Below, piece after piece: positions 8,606-18,885 of a stretch of DNA of 64,000 nt. The DNA is from Bacillus sp. AFS015802 (lineage in GTDB: Bacteria; Bacillota; Bacilli; Bacillales; Bacillaceae_B). The position numbers were made by a program, and so were the translations under genes. The notes under the pieces are model-generated. The model had not been told where the DNA came from and ran no database searches. It saw only the letters and a program-made list of their open reading frames with translations. The stretch covers positions 137,200-201,199 of the forward strand of contig NZ_NTUP01000012.1 in the NCBI RefSeq assembly GCF_002561455.1, in the 5' to 3' direction. Positions within the stretch are counted from its first letter, which is position 1, and every line of letters starts with the position of its first letter.

Positions 8606-9646
8606 GTGAATCCATCAACCGTACTCGTAACCGGCGGAACAGGCTTTGTTGCCTCATGGCTCGTGAAAGAACTGCTCGAACAGGGTCATGACGTGAGGAC
8701 GACCGTCCGCAGCCTGCAAAAAGAAGAAAAATACCAGCACCTGAAAGATATTGAAAGCGCCACTCCCGGGACCTTAACCATCTACGAAGCCGACCTGCTG
8801 AAGGAAGGGAGCTTCGATCAAGCCGTCGAGGGCTCGGAGTACGTTTTCCATACGGCCTCGCCCTTCTTGATCAACGGCATTAAAGACCCTGAAAAAGAAC
8901 TGGTGGAGCCGGCAAAGAAAGGAACGCAAAACGTTTTAACATCCGTGAATAAAGCAGGGTCCGTCAAGCGTGTGGTCCTGACCAGCAGCGTCGTCGCCAT
9001 CTTCGGTGACCACATCGATATGAAAGGCAAGCCTCATTTCACAGAGGATGATTGGAATACGACAAGCTCAAAAGACCATCAGCCTTACAATTACTCCAAA
9101 ACCGTGGCTGAAAAGGAAGCATGGAAGATGATGAAAGACCAGGACCGCTGGGATCTCGTCACCATCAACCCGTCCTTTGTCATGGGGCCGGCACTCACCA
9201 AACGGACGGACTCCACGAGCACTTCTACAATTCTATCGTTTTTGACAGGAGGCTTTAAAACGGGGGTACCGGATCTCGCAACAGGAGTCGTGGACGTGCG
9301 GGACATCGCCAAAGCCCATATGCTAGCAGCCTTCACACCGGAAGCCAAAGGGCGCTACATCCTTTCAGGTGGAGAAATCACGTTCATAGAAATCGCGAAA
9401 CTGATTGAAAAGAACTTCCCTGACGAGTATCCCCTCCCGACCAGGGTCGTTCCCAAGCCGCTCATCTGGCTGATTGCACCTACAGTGGGCCTTACCAGAC
9501 CATACGTGAGCAAAAACGTCGGACTTCCTGTGACATTTAATACGGAGAAAAGCATCAAAGATCTTGGCATGACCTATAGAAGCCTCGAAACCACCTTCAC
9601 AGATCAAGTGAACCAAATGAAACGGGACGGTCTTATAAAAAAATAG
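8606..9646 (+). CDS. NAD(P)-dependent extended SDR reductase (dihydroflavonol-reductase-like)
   Basis: A 346-residue extended short-chain dehydrogenase/reductase. The Rossmann motif VTGGTGFVASW (about 8-18) carries TGxxGxxA/S, and the catalytic Tyr-Lys is in YNYSKTVAEKEAW (YxxxK, about 161-165). It is similar to dihydroflavonol-4-reductase/aldehyde reductases; the substrate is unknown. The start is GTG at 8606 with AGAAGGG upstream; an earlier GTG is followed by TGA. It is absent at this place in B. subtilis. It is followed by the terminator-like head of repeat D1. Confidence 0.82.
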   Translation: MNPSTVLVTGGTGFVASWLVKELLEQGHDVRTTVRSLQKEEKYQHLKDIESATPGTLTIYEADLLKEGSFDQAVEGSEYVFHTASPFLINGIKDPEKELVEPAKKGTQNVLTSVNKAGSVKRVVLTSSVVAIFGDHIDMKGKPHFTEDDWNTTSSKDHQPYNYSKTVAEKEAWKMMKDQDRWDLVTINPSFVMGPALTKRTDSTSTSTILSFLTGGFKTGVPDLATGVVDVRDIAKAHMLAAFTPEAKGRYILSGGEITFIEIAKLIEKNFPDEYPLPTRVVPKPLIWLIAPTVGLTRPYVSKNVGLPVTFNTEKSIKDLGMTYRSLETTFTDQVNQMKRDGLIKK

Positions 9647-9682
9647 GCACTTAGGCTTGTTTCCATGAAGTATGGTTGGTTT

Positions 9683-10040
9683 ATATAAAAAAGTAGAACT
9701 CGCTCCATTGAATGTGGGGAGTTTCTTTTTGGGGGAGCGAGTAATCAGGGTCAGCGTCTTCTTTTAAAATAGGACGCCAAGCCCTTTAAAGAAGAAACAG
9801 CATAAAATAAGCGGAGATTCTCCGGTTACAATCAGAATACACCTCGATTTTGGGGTGGATAACCGGAAATTTTCCGCTTAAGCTCAGAAAAATCACCCCT
9901 TTTTTGTATTTTTAAGTCAATAGGCGGAAATTTTCCGCCTATTTCAGCTTTTTATACATTATATTCTCTTTTAAGCGGAGTTTTTCCGTCTATTGGTCAG
10001 CGCTGGTGCTTCACCTGATTTCCTAACGAATAAGTCCGCC
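9683..10040. repeat. Repeat D, copy 1: palindrome-array element
   Basis: It opens with ATATAAAAAAGTAGAACTCGC and a hairpin/T-run (AACTC..GAGTT TCTTTTT) that could end the reductase transcript. Four near-palindromes follow at about 9807, 9859, 9919 and 9969, such as AAGCGGAGATTCTCCGG and AGGCGGAAATTTTCCGCCT. A second, diverged copy lies at 34155-34512, also directly after a plus-strand gene. The rest of the gap to ywiB holds only the 13-mer at 10231 and nothing else I recognise. Confidence 0.85.
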
Positions 10041-10230
10041 CCCCCATTTTAAAAAAGGCGGGATCACACACATCCATTCATGAAAACGGCATCCTATATT
10101 CCATGAACCCGGGGCTCATTCCCATAAATCCGCTTACATCCCTCCAATAATTGAAAACTCACCGTGTTCCATTGCAATTTCCCCCAATACTTCTTATACT
10201 TAATTAGTTAGAAGGAAGGGACGTCCATTT

Positions 10231-10243
10231 GAGGGACGGACCT
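10231..10243 (+). repeat. GAGGGACGGACCT motif
   Basis: Exact copy 34 bp before ywiB; a near-copy (GAAGGGACGTCC) lies just upstream. Confidence 0.9.
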
Positions 10244-10276
10244 ATCACTTGATCGGACCCTAAAAAAGAAAAGGAT

Positions 10277-10723
10277 GTGAGTGATTTGACGGCAAAAGCG
10301 GATTCTACACCTGTCAAAGTTCACTTGAAAACCAAGATCACAATAGGAGAGGAAAGTGACTCTTTTGAATTGGTATCATTTGGTCGATACTATGAAAAAG
10401 GGGATGCCGTTTTTCTAAAGTACGATGAAGTACAGGAGGAAGGGACCACTCATACGATTGTTAAAGTAACGGATCGACAGGCCCTCATCCTCAGAAGCGG
10501 GGCAGTCAAAATGAGAATGGCCTTCAACGAACTCGAGGAACAGAACGGTTCTTACGAGAGCCAGCTCGGCACCCTCTTATTGACAACGAAAACCAAAACA
10601 CTTTCACATACACAGAGTGACTCGGAGCTTGAAGGGAACTTCAACCTTTCTTACGAGTTAAAGATGCAGGACAGTCCAGTGGGGGATTATGTCATGTCCA
10701 TTCACTATAAGGAGGAAGCATAG
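10277..10723 (+). CDS. ywiB: DUF1934 beta-barrel protein, YwiB
   Basis: A 148-residue soluble protein of the DUF1934/YwiB family (calycin-like beta-barrel). [11 protein letters not shown] opens the first strand. Always next to argS in Bacillaceae; function unknown. The start is uncertain: GTG 10277 gives the full length, while TTG 10286 has better spacing from AAAAGGATGTGA. The stop lies 5 bp before argS, so the two are coupled. Confidence 0.82.
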   Translation: MSDLTAKADSTPVKVHLKTKITIGEESDSFELVSFGRYYEKGDAVFLKYDEVQEEGTTHTIVKVTDRQALILRSGAVKMRMAFNELEEQNGSYESQLGTLLLTTKTKTLSHTQSDSELEGNFNLSYELKMQDSPVGDYVMSIHYKEEA

Positions 10724-10727
10724 CGAT

Positions 10728-12398
10728 ATGAATATCGTCGAAAAAGTACAAGAAAACCTGAAAGCCGAAATCAAAGCAGCGGTCCTGAAAGCGGGACTTG
10801 CTACAGAGGATCAAATCCCGGATGTCATCCTTGAGATCCCGAAAGAAAAGTCACACGGGGATTATTCAACGAATATGGCCATGCAGCTTGCACGTGTAGC
10901 GAAAAAAGCGCCGCGCATGATCGCTGACGACATCGTCGCGAACTTCGACCAGTCCAAAGCGTCCATTGAAAAAATGGAGATCGCAGGACCCGGATTCATC
11001 AATTTCTATATGAACAACGAATACTTAACAGATCTGATCCCATTGATTCTCGATCAGGATCAGGAATACGGTCAGTCGGACGCTGGGAATGGCGAAAGAG
11101 TGAACGTCGAATTCGTTTCAGCCAATCCGACAGGAGATCTTCATCTTGGTCATGCCCGTGGAGCGGCCGTCGGTGATTCCCTATGTAATGTCCTTGAAAA
11201 AGCAGGTTATAAGGTAACCCGTGAATACTACATCAACGACGCCGGAAACCAGATCCATAACCTGGCGATCTCCGTTGAAGCACGTTACTTCCAGGCACTT
11301 GGCCAGGATAAGGCAATGCCTGAAGATGGCTATCATGGTCAGGACATCATTGAAATCGGAAAGAAACTGGCTGAGGAGTTCGGCTCGAAATACGCTGAAG
11401 TAAGCGATGAAGAACGCTACAAGTTTTTCCGTGAATACGGCCTGAAGATCGAAATGGCCAAGCTTCAAAAGGATCTTGAAATGTTCCGCGTACCGTTCAA
11501 CGTGTGGTACTCTGAAACATCCCTTTATGAAAATGGGAAAATCGATGCGGCATTGAAGACGCTGAGAGACAACGGTCACGTATACGAAGAGGACGGTGCG
11601 ACCTGGTTCCGCTCGACTGAACTTGGCGATGACAAGAACCGTGTCCTTATCAAGAACGACGGTACGTACACATACCTGACGCCGGATATTTCCTATCACC
11701 AGGATAAATTCGAGCGTGGCCATGATGTGCTGATCAATATCTGGGGAGCGGATCATCACGGATACATCCCGCGTATGAAAGCAGCCATCGAAGCGCTTGG
11801 CTTTGACCGTGACAAATTGGAAGTTGAAGTGATTCAACTTGTTCACCTTTATAAAAATGGTGAAAAGATGAAGATGAGTAAGCGTACAGGAAAAGCCGTA
11901 ACCCTTCGTGAGCTAGTAGAAGAGGTCGGCCTTGATGCGGTCCGCTATTTCTTCGCCATGAGAAGTGCCGATACGCATATGGACTTCGACCTGGACTTAG
12001 CGGTATCCCAGTCCAACGAAAACCCTGTCTACTATGCTCAATACGCCCACGCGCGTATTTGCAGTATCCTGCGTCAGGCTGAAGAGCAGGGACTGGCTTC
12101 TGAAGACAAGATCGACTTAAAGCTGATCGGTACGGAAAAAGAAGTCGACCTTCTGAAAAAGCTGGGTGAATTCCCGCAAATGATCGCCGATGCTGCGGAG
12201 AAACGCACACCACACCGTGTGGCAAACTACATCAACGATCTGGCGTCTGCTTTCCACAGCTTCTACAATGCCAACAAGGTACTTGATGAAGAAAACCGTG
12301 AACTGACGACAGCACGTCTGGCTTTAGTGAAAGTCGTACGTGTCACGCTGCAAAACGCTCTTGCTTTAATCGGTGTAGCAGCTCCGGAAAAAATGTAA
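10728..12398 (+). CDS. argS: Arginyl-tRNA synthetase
   Basis: A 556-residue class I aminoacyl-tRNA synthetase charging tRNA-Arg. It has an N-terminal ArgRS additional domain (1-~110), the HIGH-type motif HLGHARG in [14 protein letters not shown], a KMSKRTG signature loop (KMSKS variant) and a C-terminal DALR anticodon-binding domain. The ORF is open to 10689, but the ATG at 10728 is chosen because AAGGAGG (10709-10715) precedes it and the shorter form begins like the family. Confidence 0.97.
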   Translation: MNIVEKVQENLKAEIKAAVLKAGLATEDQIPDVILEIPKEKSHGDYSTNMAMQLARVAKKAPRMIADDIVANFDQSKASIEKMEIAGPGFINFYMNNEYLTDLIPLILDQDQEYGQSDAGNGERVNVEFVSANPTGDLHLGHARGAAVGDSLCNVLEKAGYKVTREYYINDAGNQIHNLAISVEARYFQALGQDKAMPEDGYHGQDIIEIGKKLAEEFGSKYAEVSDEERYKFFREYGLKIEMAKLQKDLEMFRVPFNVWYSETSLYENGKIDAALKTLRDNGHVYEEDGATWFRSTELGDDKNRVLIKNDGTYTYLTPDISYHQDKFERGHDVLINIWGADHHGYIPRMKAAIEALGFDRDKLEVEVIQLVHLYKNGEKMKMSKRTGKAVTLRELVEEVGLDAVRYFFAMRSADTHMDFDLDLAVSQSNENPVYYAQYAHARICSILRQAEEQGLASEDKIDLKLIGTEKEVDLLKKLGEFPQMIADAAEKRTPHRVANYINDLASAFHSFYNANKVLDEENRELTTARLALVKVVRVTLQNALALIGVAAPEKM

Positions 12399-12404
12399 TG
12401 ATAG

Positions 12405-12432
12405 AAGGTCCGTCCCTCAAAAGGATGGACCT
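12405..12432 (+). terminator. Terminator of ywiB-argS built from the 13-mer
   Basis: AAGGTCC pairs with GGACCTT, followed by TTTCTT. The left arm is an exact reverse copy of the 13-mer (12406-12418). Confidence 0.8.
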
Positions 12433-12495
12433 TTTTCTTATATTTCGCCTGTTTTAACGTATAATAATGGGAGATGCATGTAGGAGGAGAGTTTT

Positions 12496-12675
12496 ATGAA
12501 AACCGTAGTCTTAGCCGTCGTCACCGGATTTTTAGTCGGATTCATCTTCGCTTTATTCAAGCTGCCGATACCAGCCCCGCCCGCCCTTGCCGGAATAGCA
12601 GGCATCGTCGGGATCTACCTTGGATTCAAAGCCTTTCTCGCGATTCAGCCCTGGATCGAATCAGTATTTAAATAG
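12496..12675 (+). CDS. XapX domain small membrane protein
   Basis: A 59-residue hydrophobic protein. It has two membrane helices around a Pro-rich turn (LPIPAPPALAGIAG, about 23-36) and ends WIESVFK. This is the XapX (DUF1427) pattern, a small integral membrane family of unknown role. The ATG follows AGGAGGAG with a 6-nt gap, and a TATAAT lies at 12460-12465. It stands alone between argS and uvsE. Confidence 0.8.
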   Translation: MKTVVLAVVTGFLVGFIFALFKLPIPAPPALAGIAGIVGIYLGFKAFLAIQPWIESVFK

Positions 12676-12757
12676 CGAAGTCGGGCTGGGAGGTTGTATA
12701 AGGGAATATGGGCCAGGCAAAAAAAAAGACGAACATCAACATGTCCATCTTCCTTAT

Positions 12758-13711
12758 CTACCACTCCAGCGTACCTCCGCCGACCCGTTTCACTCCCCGT
12801 ATGGAAGAAAGGTCTTCAATCAGCTTCAGCATGGCCAGGTCCTTATGTTTGGCCTCTATCATAAAGTCCACGTCCTGATCGACGGTTTTGAGGGTTTTGA
12901 AGAAGCCTTCAACAAATCCCGGATTGACAAGATCGGCATGGGAGCGAAAGGCTTTATCTGATTTAGGGGAAGATATATGGATCTTAGGCACTAAATCTCT
13001 CCTGTCCCATGTCGCAAAAATTTTTTCAAGGTACTCCTCAAGGGTGCTTTCACCAGGGTTCGCCTCGTGATGATGGATATCCAGGACCATGGGGATGTCC
13101 TCTTTTTGACAAACCTTCAATGTTTCTTCGACCGTATAGGTTTTATCATCGTTTTCAAGCGTCATGATCTTTTTCACATCCGCCGGGAGATCCTTCAGGT
13201 TCTCATGAAAACGGACCAGGGTCTCTTCCTTGTCCCCGTAGCTTCCTCCGATATGGATGTTGATGACGGATTCCTTCTCAATGCCCATATATTCAAGCAT
13301 CCGGTAATGATACACCATATCCTTCACGGCGTTGTCGGTCACATGCTGCTTCGGACTCGTGAACAGGGTGAACTGATTCGGGTGAAAGCTTGACCTGATC
13401 TCAAATTGTCTGATCAGATCTCCAAGCTCACGCCACACCTCTTTAAAAGGGGAGTAGAAATCCCATTCGACCTCCGGATGGGTGGCAAGGGGAACGAGGG
13501 AGCTGGATAATCGGTACAGTTTAATTTCATGAGCCGCGCACAGGTAGAGGATACGTTTCGTATGCTCCAGATTTAACCTCGTCACTTCCTTCAGGCGATC
13601 CATGCGCTCGTTCTCAGGTAACTCTGTATATCGCTTGTAGGTCATGGTTTTGGCAGGGCTTGCGTCCCATAAAGAGAGGGAGTTCGCCACGAACCCCAGT
13701 CGGACTCTCAT
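12758..13711 (-). CDS. uvsE: UV DNA damage endonuclease UvsE
   Basis: A 317-residue TIM-barrel nuclease of the UVDE family, nicking 5' to UV photoproducts for excision repair. It opens with RVRLGFVANSLSLWDASPAKT; metal-site motifs include SSFHPNQF, NIHIGGSYGDKEE, LENDDKTYT and LDIHHHEANPGE. The ATG is preceded on the minus strand by TTTAGGGGGATGAGAC. It lies 11 bp downstream of ywjE and forms an operon with it, as in B. subtilis (ywjE-ywjD). Confidence 0.94.
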   Translation of the reverse strand: MRVRLGFVANSLSLWDASPAKTMTYKRYTELPENERMDRLKEVTRLNLEHTKRILYLCAAHEIKLYRLSSSLVPLATHPEVEWDFYSPFKEVWRELGDLIRQFEIRSSFHPNQFTLFTSPKQHVTDNAVKDMVYHYRMLEYMGIEKESVINIHIGGSYGDKEETLVRFHENLKDLPADVKKIMTLENDDKTYTVEETLKVCQKEDIPMVLDIHHHEANPGESTLEEYLEKIFATWDRRDLVPKIHISSPKSDKAFRSHADLVNPGFVEGFFKTLKTVDQDVDFMIEAKHKDLAMLKLIEDLSSIRGVKRVGGGTLEW

Positions 13712-13722
13712 GTCTCATCCCC

Positions 13723-14928
13723 CTAAAGTAAGATTGAAATGGCTGAAGCGACCCGTTCTTTTAAGCGTGTAAGCAGAGAAACCGAGGAAAGATCGCTTTC
13801 GCTTAACATATCGGACGCCTCCATGTCTTTTTGCATTTCCTTTTTCACCATGTGGATAAATCCTTTATCGAAAATCAAGTTATTGATTTCAAAATTGATA
13901 AAGAAGCTTCGTTTGTCAAAATTCGCCGTGCCGATATCACAGAAGTGGTCATCGACGACCATTACCTTCGCGTGATAAAAGCCCTCCATGAATTGATACA
14001 CTTTCGCCCCCTTTGCAAGCAGGGGCCTGAAATAAGGGAAGGCAGCTTCCTTCACTAGCATGTGATCGGCATTATTCGGAATGATGATCTTGACGATGAC
14101 CCCTCTATCCAGTGCACCCAAAAGGGCATCCATCAGAATGGGGGTAGGGATAAAGTAAGGAGTCCCGATGATGACTTCTTCCCTTGATTCGTCAATGAAC
14201 TTCTGGAAGAACTCCTCTATATTCACACCCTCCGTAGGAAAGATCTGATGCTGAATACTTCCTTTTGTGGCAGGTGGGAAATACATAGACTCGTCCTTCA
14301 AATCTTTTTGTGTTGCACGGAACCAGTCAATGCAGAATTCTGTCTGTAAGTCGTGGACACCTTCCCCCTCTAAGCGGAGGTGATAATCTCTCCAGGGAGA
14401 AAGCTCAGGTTTATCATTTTCATCGATATATTCCTTCCCGACATTGTATCCGCCCAAATAACCAATCACACCATCGATGACGGTGATTTTTCGGTGATTA
14501 CGCTGCTGGGAGGAGAAGAACAGGTAAGGAAGCTTCACTCTTCTACAGAAATCGACTTCCACACCCGCATCCCGAAGTTCCTTCACCTTCGACTTAGGGA
14601 CGTTATGACTCCCGATCTGATCCATCAGAAGACGGACTTCGACCCCTTCTTGTGCTTTTCCTTTCAATAATTCAAGGAACCTCAGGGCAAAGTGGTCATC
14701 CTGGACGATATAAAATAATACGTGAATAGAAGACCTGGCTTCCTTCATTTCCTTGAACATCTGATCAAAGAGGTCAGGACCCCTGGAAAATAGTTCAATA
14801 TTGCTATTTCGTTTTTCATAATCTCTTCTTGTCCGTGTCCGGATAAAATGACTTCTTCCCAATTTAAAGTCGATCATTAACCACCCGATGACAGCGGCAA
14901 GGATGAACAGCAGGATCAACCACCACAT
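13723..14928 (-). CDS. ywjE: Cardiolipin synthase-like phospholipase D protein
   Basis: A 401-residue membrane-anchored phospholipase D superfamily protein with an N-terminal hydrophobic segment (about 1-20). It has two HKD motifs: HRKITVIDGVIGYLGG (about 160-175) and HAKVMVVDDHFCDIGTANFD (about 318-337), as in bacterial cardiolipin synthases. It is the first gene of the pair with uvsE. Substrate use (cardiolipin versus another phosphatidyl transfer) is by family only. Confidence 0.9.
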   Translation of the reverse strand: MWWLILLFILAAVIGWLMIDFKLGRSHFIRTRTRRDYEKRNSNIELFSRGPDLFDQMFKEMKEARSSIHVLFYIVQDDHFALRFLELLKGKAQEGVEVRLLMDQIGSHNVPKSKVKELRDAGVEVDFCRRVKLPYLFFSSQQRNHRKITVIDGVIGYLGGYNVGKEYIDENDKPELSPWRDYHLRLEGEGVHDLQTEFCIDWFRATQKDLKDESMYFPPATKGSIQHQIFPTEGVNIEEFFQKFIDESREEVIIGTPYFIPTPILMDALLGALDRGVIVKIIIPNNADHMLVKEAAFPYFRPLLAKGAKVYQFMEGFYHAKVMVVDDHFCDIGTANFDKRSFFINFEINNLIFDKGFIHMVKKEMQKDMEASDMLSESDLSSVSLLTRLKERVASAISILL

Positions 14929-15077
14929 AGAATCACTCTCTCATTTGCATTGTCTTTAGTATGTCCGTAAATTTATGTACTTTGCATCCTTTCTTCTTTT
15001 TCCCTTATATATGACCTTTTGAAACCTGTGGGGGGTACAAATAGTCCCGCCTATTAGCAAGAAATGAATGGCTGTTT

Positions 15078-15139
15078 ATGAAAAGGTTTTCATTTTTATT
15101 GGTAAAAACCATTGACTGAATGCTCATTCATAATATAAT
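15078..15139 (+). promoter_or_regulatory. fadF: fadF promoter with FadR-like operator
   Basis: TTGACT (15112-15117), 16 nt, TATAAT (15134-15139). The spacer overlaps TGAATGCTCATTCA (15117-15130), an inverted repeat close to, but shorter than, the FadR consensus TGAATGANTANTCATTCA of B. subtilis. A second dyad, ATGAAAA-GG-TTTTCAT, lies upstream at 15078-15093. Together they suggest acyl-CoA-responsive repression. Confidence 0.7.
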
Positions 15140-15232
15140 GGAGATATGAACTATTCAGAATATTAATTTGGTTTGTAAAAGTTTGAACAAAGGGGAAGTT
15201 CAATCGGACCAAAGAAGGGGGAGTGTTTGTCA

Positions 15233-17350
15233 ATGAATGGGTTACTCATTCTCAATTGGGTTGCATTTATCCTTGTGACCGTTTATGCACTAAGTCTGTT
15301 TGTGTATGTGGTAAAGACGAGAATTGAATATATTAAGCTCGGGAAAAAAGTGGAATTCGATAAACGTTTCAAGGAGCGATTCCAAAAAATCCTGGTCAAT
15401 GTCTTCGGACAGAAGAAGCTCCTGAAGGATAAGAAAAGTGGCGCGATCCACGTCATGTTCTTCTACGGCTTCATCCTCGTTCAATTCGGGGCCATCGACT
15501 TCATCTGGAAAGGACTGGCACCGGGAAGCCATCTGCCGCTGGGGCCGTTATACCCTGGCTTCACCTTCTTCCAGGAGATTGTCACATTGATGATCCTCGT
15601 CGCCGTTGTCTGGGCTTTTCACCGCCGCTATGTGGAAAAGCTGGTCCGCCTGAAGAGAGGGTTCAAATCAGGACTGGTCTTACTATTCATTGGTGGTTTA
15701 ATGCTGTCCGTCCTTGTCGGGAACGGAATGGGCATCATCTGGCATGCTGAAGAACTTGCCTGGACAGAGCCTGTTGCATCACTGATTGCCGGTGCACTCG
15801 GAGCGATCGGTGAAACGGCTTCCATCGCCATCTTCTATGTTGCGTGGTGGATCCATTTACTATTCCTGCTGGCATTCCTTGTATATGTACCGCAATCCAA
15901 GCACGCCCATTTAATTGCAGGACCTGCAAACGTCTATTTCAATCGTTTAGACAATCCTGGGAAGCTTAAGCCCATCGACTTTGAAGATGAATCGGCCGAA
16001 AGCTTCGGAGTCGGAAAGATAGAAGAATTTACACAACACCAAATGATCGATTTCTACGCATGTGTGGAATGTGGTCGTTGTACGAATATGTGTCCGGCAA
16101 CCGGAACCGGTAAAATGCTTTCGCCGATGGATCTGATTGTCAAGCTTCGCGATAACCTGACGAATCACGGGGCAGTCGTGACACAGAAGAAGCCTTGGGT
16201 GCCGACATTTGCCTTCAATGGCACAAAGGGCAACCAATTGGCAATGGCAAGTGCCACTCAAGCGGCTGAAGAAGCGGCTGCAGGAGCCACTTACAGTCCA
16301 AGCCTGATCGGGGATGTCATCACAGAAGAAGAAATCTGGGCATGTACAACGTGCCGTAACTGTGAAGATCAATGTCCGGTCATGAACGAGCACGTGGATA
16401 AAATCATCGACCTTCGCCGTTACCTTGTTTTGACGGAAGGGAAGATGGATGCAGACGCACAGCGCGCCATGCAAAACATCGAGCGCCAGGGAAATCCTTG
16501 GGGTCTGAACCGTAAAGAGCGTGAAAACTGGCGCGAAGCAAGAGAAGACGTTGCCATTCCTACGGTAAAAGAAATGAAAAAAGCAGGGGAAGACTTCGAA
16601 TTCTTATTCTGGGTCGGATCCATGGGTTCATTTGATAACCGAAGCCAAAAGATTGCGCTATCCTTTGCCAAGCTGATGAATGAAGCAGGCGTGAAATTCG
16701 CGATCCTTGGGAACAAAGAGAAGAACTCCGGTGATACACCGCGTCGTCTTGGAAATGAATTCTTATTCCAGGAGCTGGCCGGTCAAAACATCGCCGAATT
16801 TGAAAAACACGAGATCAAGAAGATCGTTACAATCGATCCTCATGCGTACAACATTTTCAAAAATGAGTATCCGGACTTCGGCTTGGAAGCAGAAGTATAC
16901 CACCATACGGAACTTCTGCATCAACTGGTACAGGAAGGTCGTCTGAAGCCTCAATACGAAGTGAACGAAACAATCACCTTCCACGACTCCTGTTACCTGG
17001 GCCGCTACAACGAAGTATATGATCCGCCGCGTGAAATCCTGAAATCGATTTCCGGTGTGAAACTGATTGAAATGGAACGTAACCGCGAAAAAGGCATGTG
17101 CTGTGGAGCGGGTGGAGGACTGATGTGGATGGAAGAAGACGCAGGTCACCGCGTCAACGTCTCCCGTACCGAGCAGGCACTCGCTGTCAGTCCATCGGTC
17201 ATCAGCTCGGGCTGTCCTTACTGCCTGACGATGCTGTCAGACGGGACGAAAGCGAAGGAAGTGGAAGAGAATGTTTCCACTCTCGATGTAGCTGAAATCC
17301 TGGAAAAAGCCGTTTGTGGCAACCAAAACGATCAGCCGGCTGCTTCCTGA
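15233..17350 (+). CDS. fadF: FadF, membrane iron-sulfur oxidoreductase of fatty-acid oxidation
   Basis: A 705-residue protein. An N-terminal membrane region has about six helices (about 1-235). Two 4Fe-4S motifs follow: CVECGRCTNMCP (about 277) and CTTCRNCEDQCP (about 371). Two cysteine-rich CCG domains close it (HDSCYLGRYN, MCCGAGGGLMW, GCPYCL). The architecture suggests electrons pass from acyl-CoA dehydrogenase/ETF to menaquinone. Two starts are possible: TTG 15227 lies only 3 nt from GGGGGAG, so ATG 15233 (9-nt gap) is chosen. It heads the acyl-CoA oxidation island. Confidence 0.9.
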   Translation: MNGLLILNWVAFILVTVYALSLFVYVVKTRIEYIKLGKKVEFDKRFKERFQKILVNVFGQKKLLKDKKSGAIHVMFFYGFILVQFGAIDFIWKGLAPGSHLPLGPLYPGFTFFQEIVTLMILVAVVWAFHRRYVEKLVRLKRGFKSGLVLLFIGGLMLSVLVGNGMGIIWHAEELAWTEPVASLIAGALGAIGETASIAIFYVAWWIHLLFLLAFLVYVPQSKHAHLIAGPANVYFNRLDNPGKLKPIDFEDESAESFGVGKIEEFTQHQMIDFYACVECGRCTNMCPATGTGKMLSPMDLIVKLRDNLTNHGAVVTQKKPWVPTFAFNGTKGNQLAMASATQAAEEAAAGATYSPSLIGDVITEEEIWACTTCRNCEDQCPVMNEHVDKIIDLRRYLVLTEGKMDADAQRAMQNIERQGNPWGLNRKERENWREAREDVAIPTVKEMKKAGEDFEFLFWVGSMGSFDNRSQKIALSFAKLMNEAGVKFAILGNKEKNSGDTPRRLGNEFLFQELAGQNIAEFEKHEIKKIVTIDPHAYNIFKNEYPDFGLEAEVYHHTELLHQLVQEGRLKPQYEVNETITFHDSCYLGRYNEVYDPPREILKSISGVKLIEMERNREKGMCCGAGGGLMWMEEDAGHRVNVSRTEQALAVSPSVISSGCPYCLTMLSDGTKAKEVEENVSTLDVAEILEKAVCGNQNDQPAAS

Positions 17351-17402
17351 AAAATAGTATCCACATAATAGTGAATCGTACACACATTTAAAACAAACAT
17401 TC

Positions 17403-17450
17403 AGGAGTGAAGCAAAATAGTCCCTATTGCGTTTCACTCCTATTGTTTTT
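17403..17450 (+). terminator. Terminator of fadF
   Basis: AGGAGTGAA..CAAxATAG pairs with ATxG..TTTCACTCCT, followed by ATTGTTTTT. Nothing else between fadF and the thiolase is recognised except the dyad at 17539. Confidence 0.8.
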
Positions 17451-17538
17451 CTACAATAGTAAATGTAATAGAAAAATAAAAACTTTCTAAAAAATCAATG
17501 CAGTTCTACAAAATATGAAGTACAATAAAGGTATATTG

Positions 17539-17555
17539 GGGACAAAATTTGTCCC
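17539..17555. promoter_or_regulatory. Palindrome GGGACAAA-A-TTTGTCCC, candidate operator
   Basis: Perfect 8-bp arms around one base, 12 bp after a TACAAT hexamer (17521-17526) and 126 bp before the thiolase start. The position near a transcription start fits a repressor site. Confidence 0.45.
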
Positions 17556-17680
17556 TTCTCTTGTGGGAATTGGTCGAGCGAGCGTTCAGTCGAATGCCGG
17601 TCAAATTTTTTTAGGACATATTGAAAGCGTATACAATTTGTTTTTGTCGAATCAAAGCCATATAAAGGAGAGCGATTGAG

Positions 17681-18868
17681 ATGGGGAAAACGGTTATTTT
17701 AGATGGAGCAAGAACGCCATTCGGTAAATTCGGGGGCAGCCTGAGCAGCTTTACAGCCTCAGAGCTTGGCGGCTTTGCCGTGAAGGAAGCCCTGAAACGA
17801 GCCGGCGTAAGTGGGGAAGAAGTCGAAGAAGTCATCCTCGGATCCGTTTTACAAGGGGGACAGGGACAGATCCCTTCCCGCCAGGCGTCCCGACACGCAG
17901 GACTACCGTGGAATGTCAAAACGGAAACCATCAATAAAGTCTGTGCCTCAGGGATGCGGAGCGTCACACTCGGGGACCAGATCATCCGTGCAGGCGATGG
18001 TGAAGTCATCGTGGCAGGGGGAATGGAATCGATGTCGGGCGCACCATATATCCTACCGAAAGCACGCTGGGGATTCAAAATGGGGGACTCCCAGGTGAAG
18101 GATCTGATGGTACATGACGGACTGACATGCAGCTTCAACAACGTCCACATGGGAACGTACGGAAATGAAACAGCGAAGGAATTCGAACTATCCAGGGAAG
18201 AGCAGGACAGATGGTCTCTCAGAAGCCATCAACGTGCAGTCAAAGCCACTGAAGAGGGCGTACTCGGTGAAGAAATCGTTGCCGTTGAAGTACCTCAGCG
18301 GAAAGGTGACCCAGTCGTTGTCGATAAAGATGAAGCACCAAGGAAAGAAACGTCCATCGAGGCGCTGGCTAAATTAGGTCCGGTCTTCGGTTCGGAAGGG
18401 ACGATCACTGCAGGAAACGCTCCCGGGGTCAATGACGGAGCGGCTGCCATGGTCCTCATGAGCGAAGAAAGAGCCCTGAAAGAAGGGAAACAGCCGTTAG
18501 CGACCATCCTTGGCCACACGGCCATCGCCGTTGAAGCAAAGGACTTTCCGCAAACACCGGGTCTTGTCATCAACGAGCTGCTTAAGAAAACGGGGAAAGC
18601 ACTTGAAGAGATCGACCTATTCGAAATCAATGAGGCATTCGCAGCCGTTGCGTTAACGAGCGGGAAAATTGCCGGCCTTGATCCTGAAAAAGTCAACGTG
18701 AACGGTGGAGCAGTTGCTCTCGGTCATCCGATCGGGGCGAGTGGTGCGCGCATCATCCTGACACTGGCATACGAACTGAAACGACGCGGCGGCGGAATCG
18801 GGATTGCCTCGATCTGCAGCGGTGGCGGTCAAGGGGATGCAATCATGATTGAAGTGGCGAAGCAATAG
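17681..18868 (+). CDS. Acetyl-CoA C-acyltransferase (thiolase)
   Basis: A 395-residue thiolase. The nucleophilic Cys is in KVCASGMRS (about 87-95), His in [16 protein letters not shown] (about 345-360) and the second catalytic Cys in [11 protein letters not shown] (about 380-390). It resembles MmgA/acetoacetyl-CoA thiolases. Its ATG follows AAAGGAGAG. It acts with the next two genes in the last steps of short-chain acyl-CoA oxidation. Confidence 0.93.
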   Translation: MGKTVILDGARTPFGKFGGSLSSFTASELGGFAVKEALKRAGVSGEEVEEVILGSVLQGGQGQIPSRQASRHAGLPWNVKTETINKVCASGMRSVTLGDQIIRAGDGEVIVAGGMESMSGAPYILPKARWGFKMGDSQVKDLMVHDGLTCSFNNVHMGTYGNETAKEFELSREEQDRWSLRSHQRAVKATEEGVLGEEIVAVEVPQRKGDPVVVDKDEAPRKETSIEALAKLGPVFGSEGTITAGNAPGVNDGAAAMVLMSEERALKEGKQPLATILGHTAIAVEAKDFPQTPGLVINELLKKTGKALEEIDLFEINEAFAAVALTSGKIAGLDPEKVNVNGGAVALGHPIGASGARIILTLAYELKRRGGGIGIASICSGGGQGDAIMIEVAKQ

Positions 18869-18885
18869 GTTGTCAGATGGCGGTT

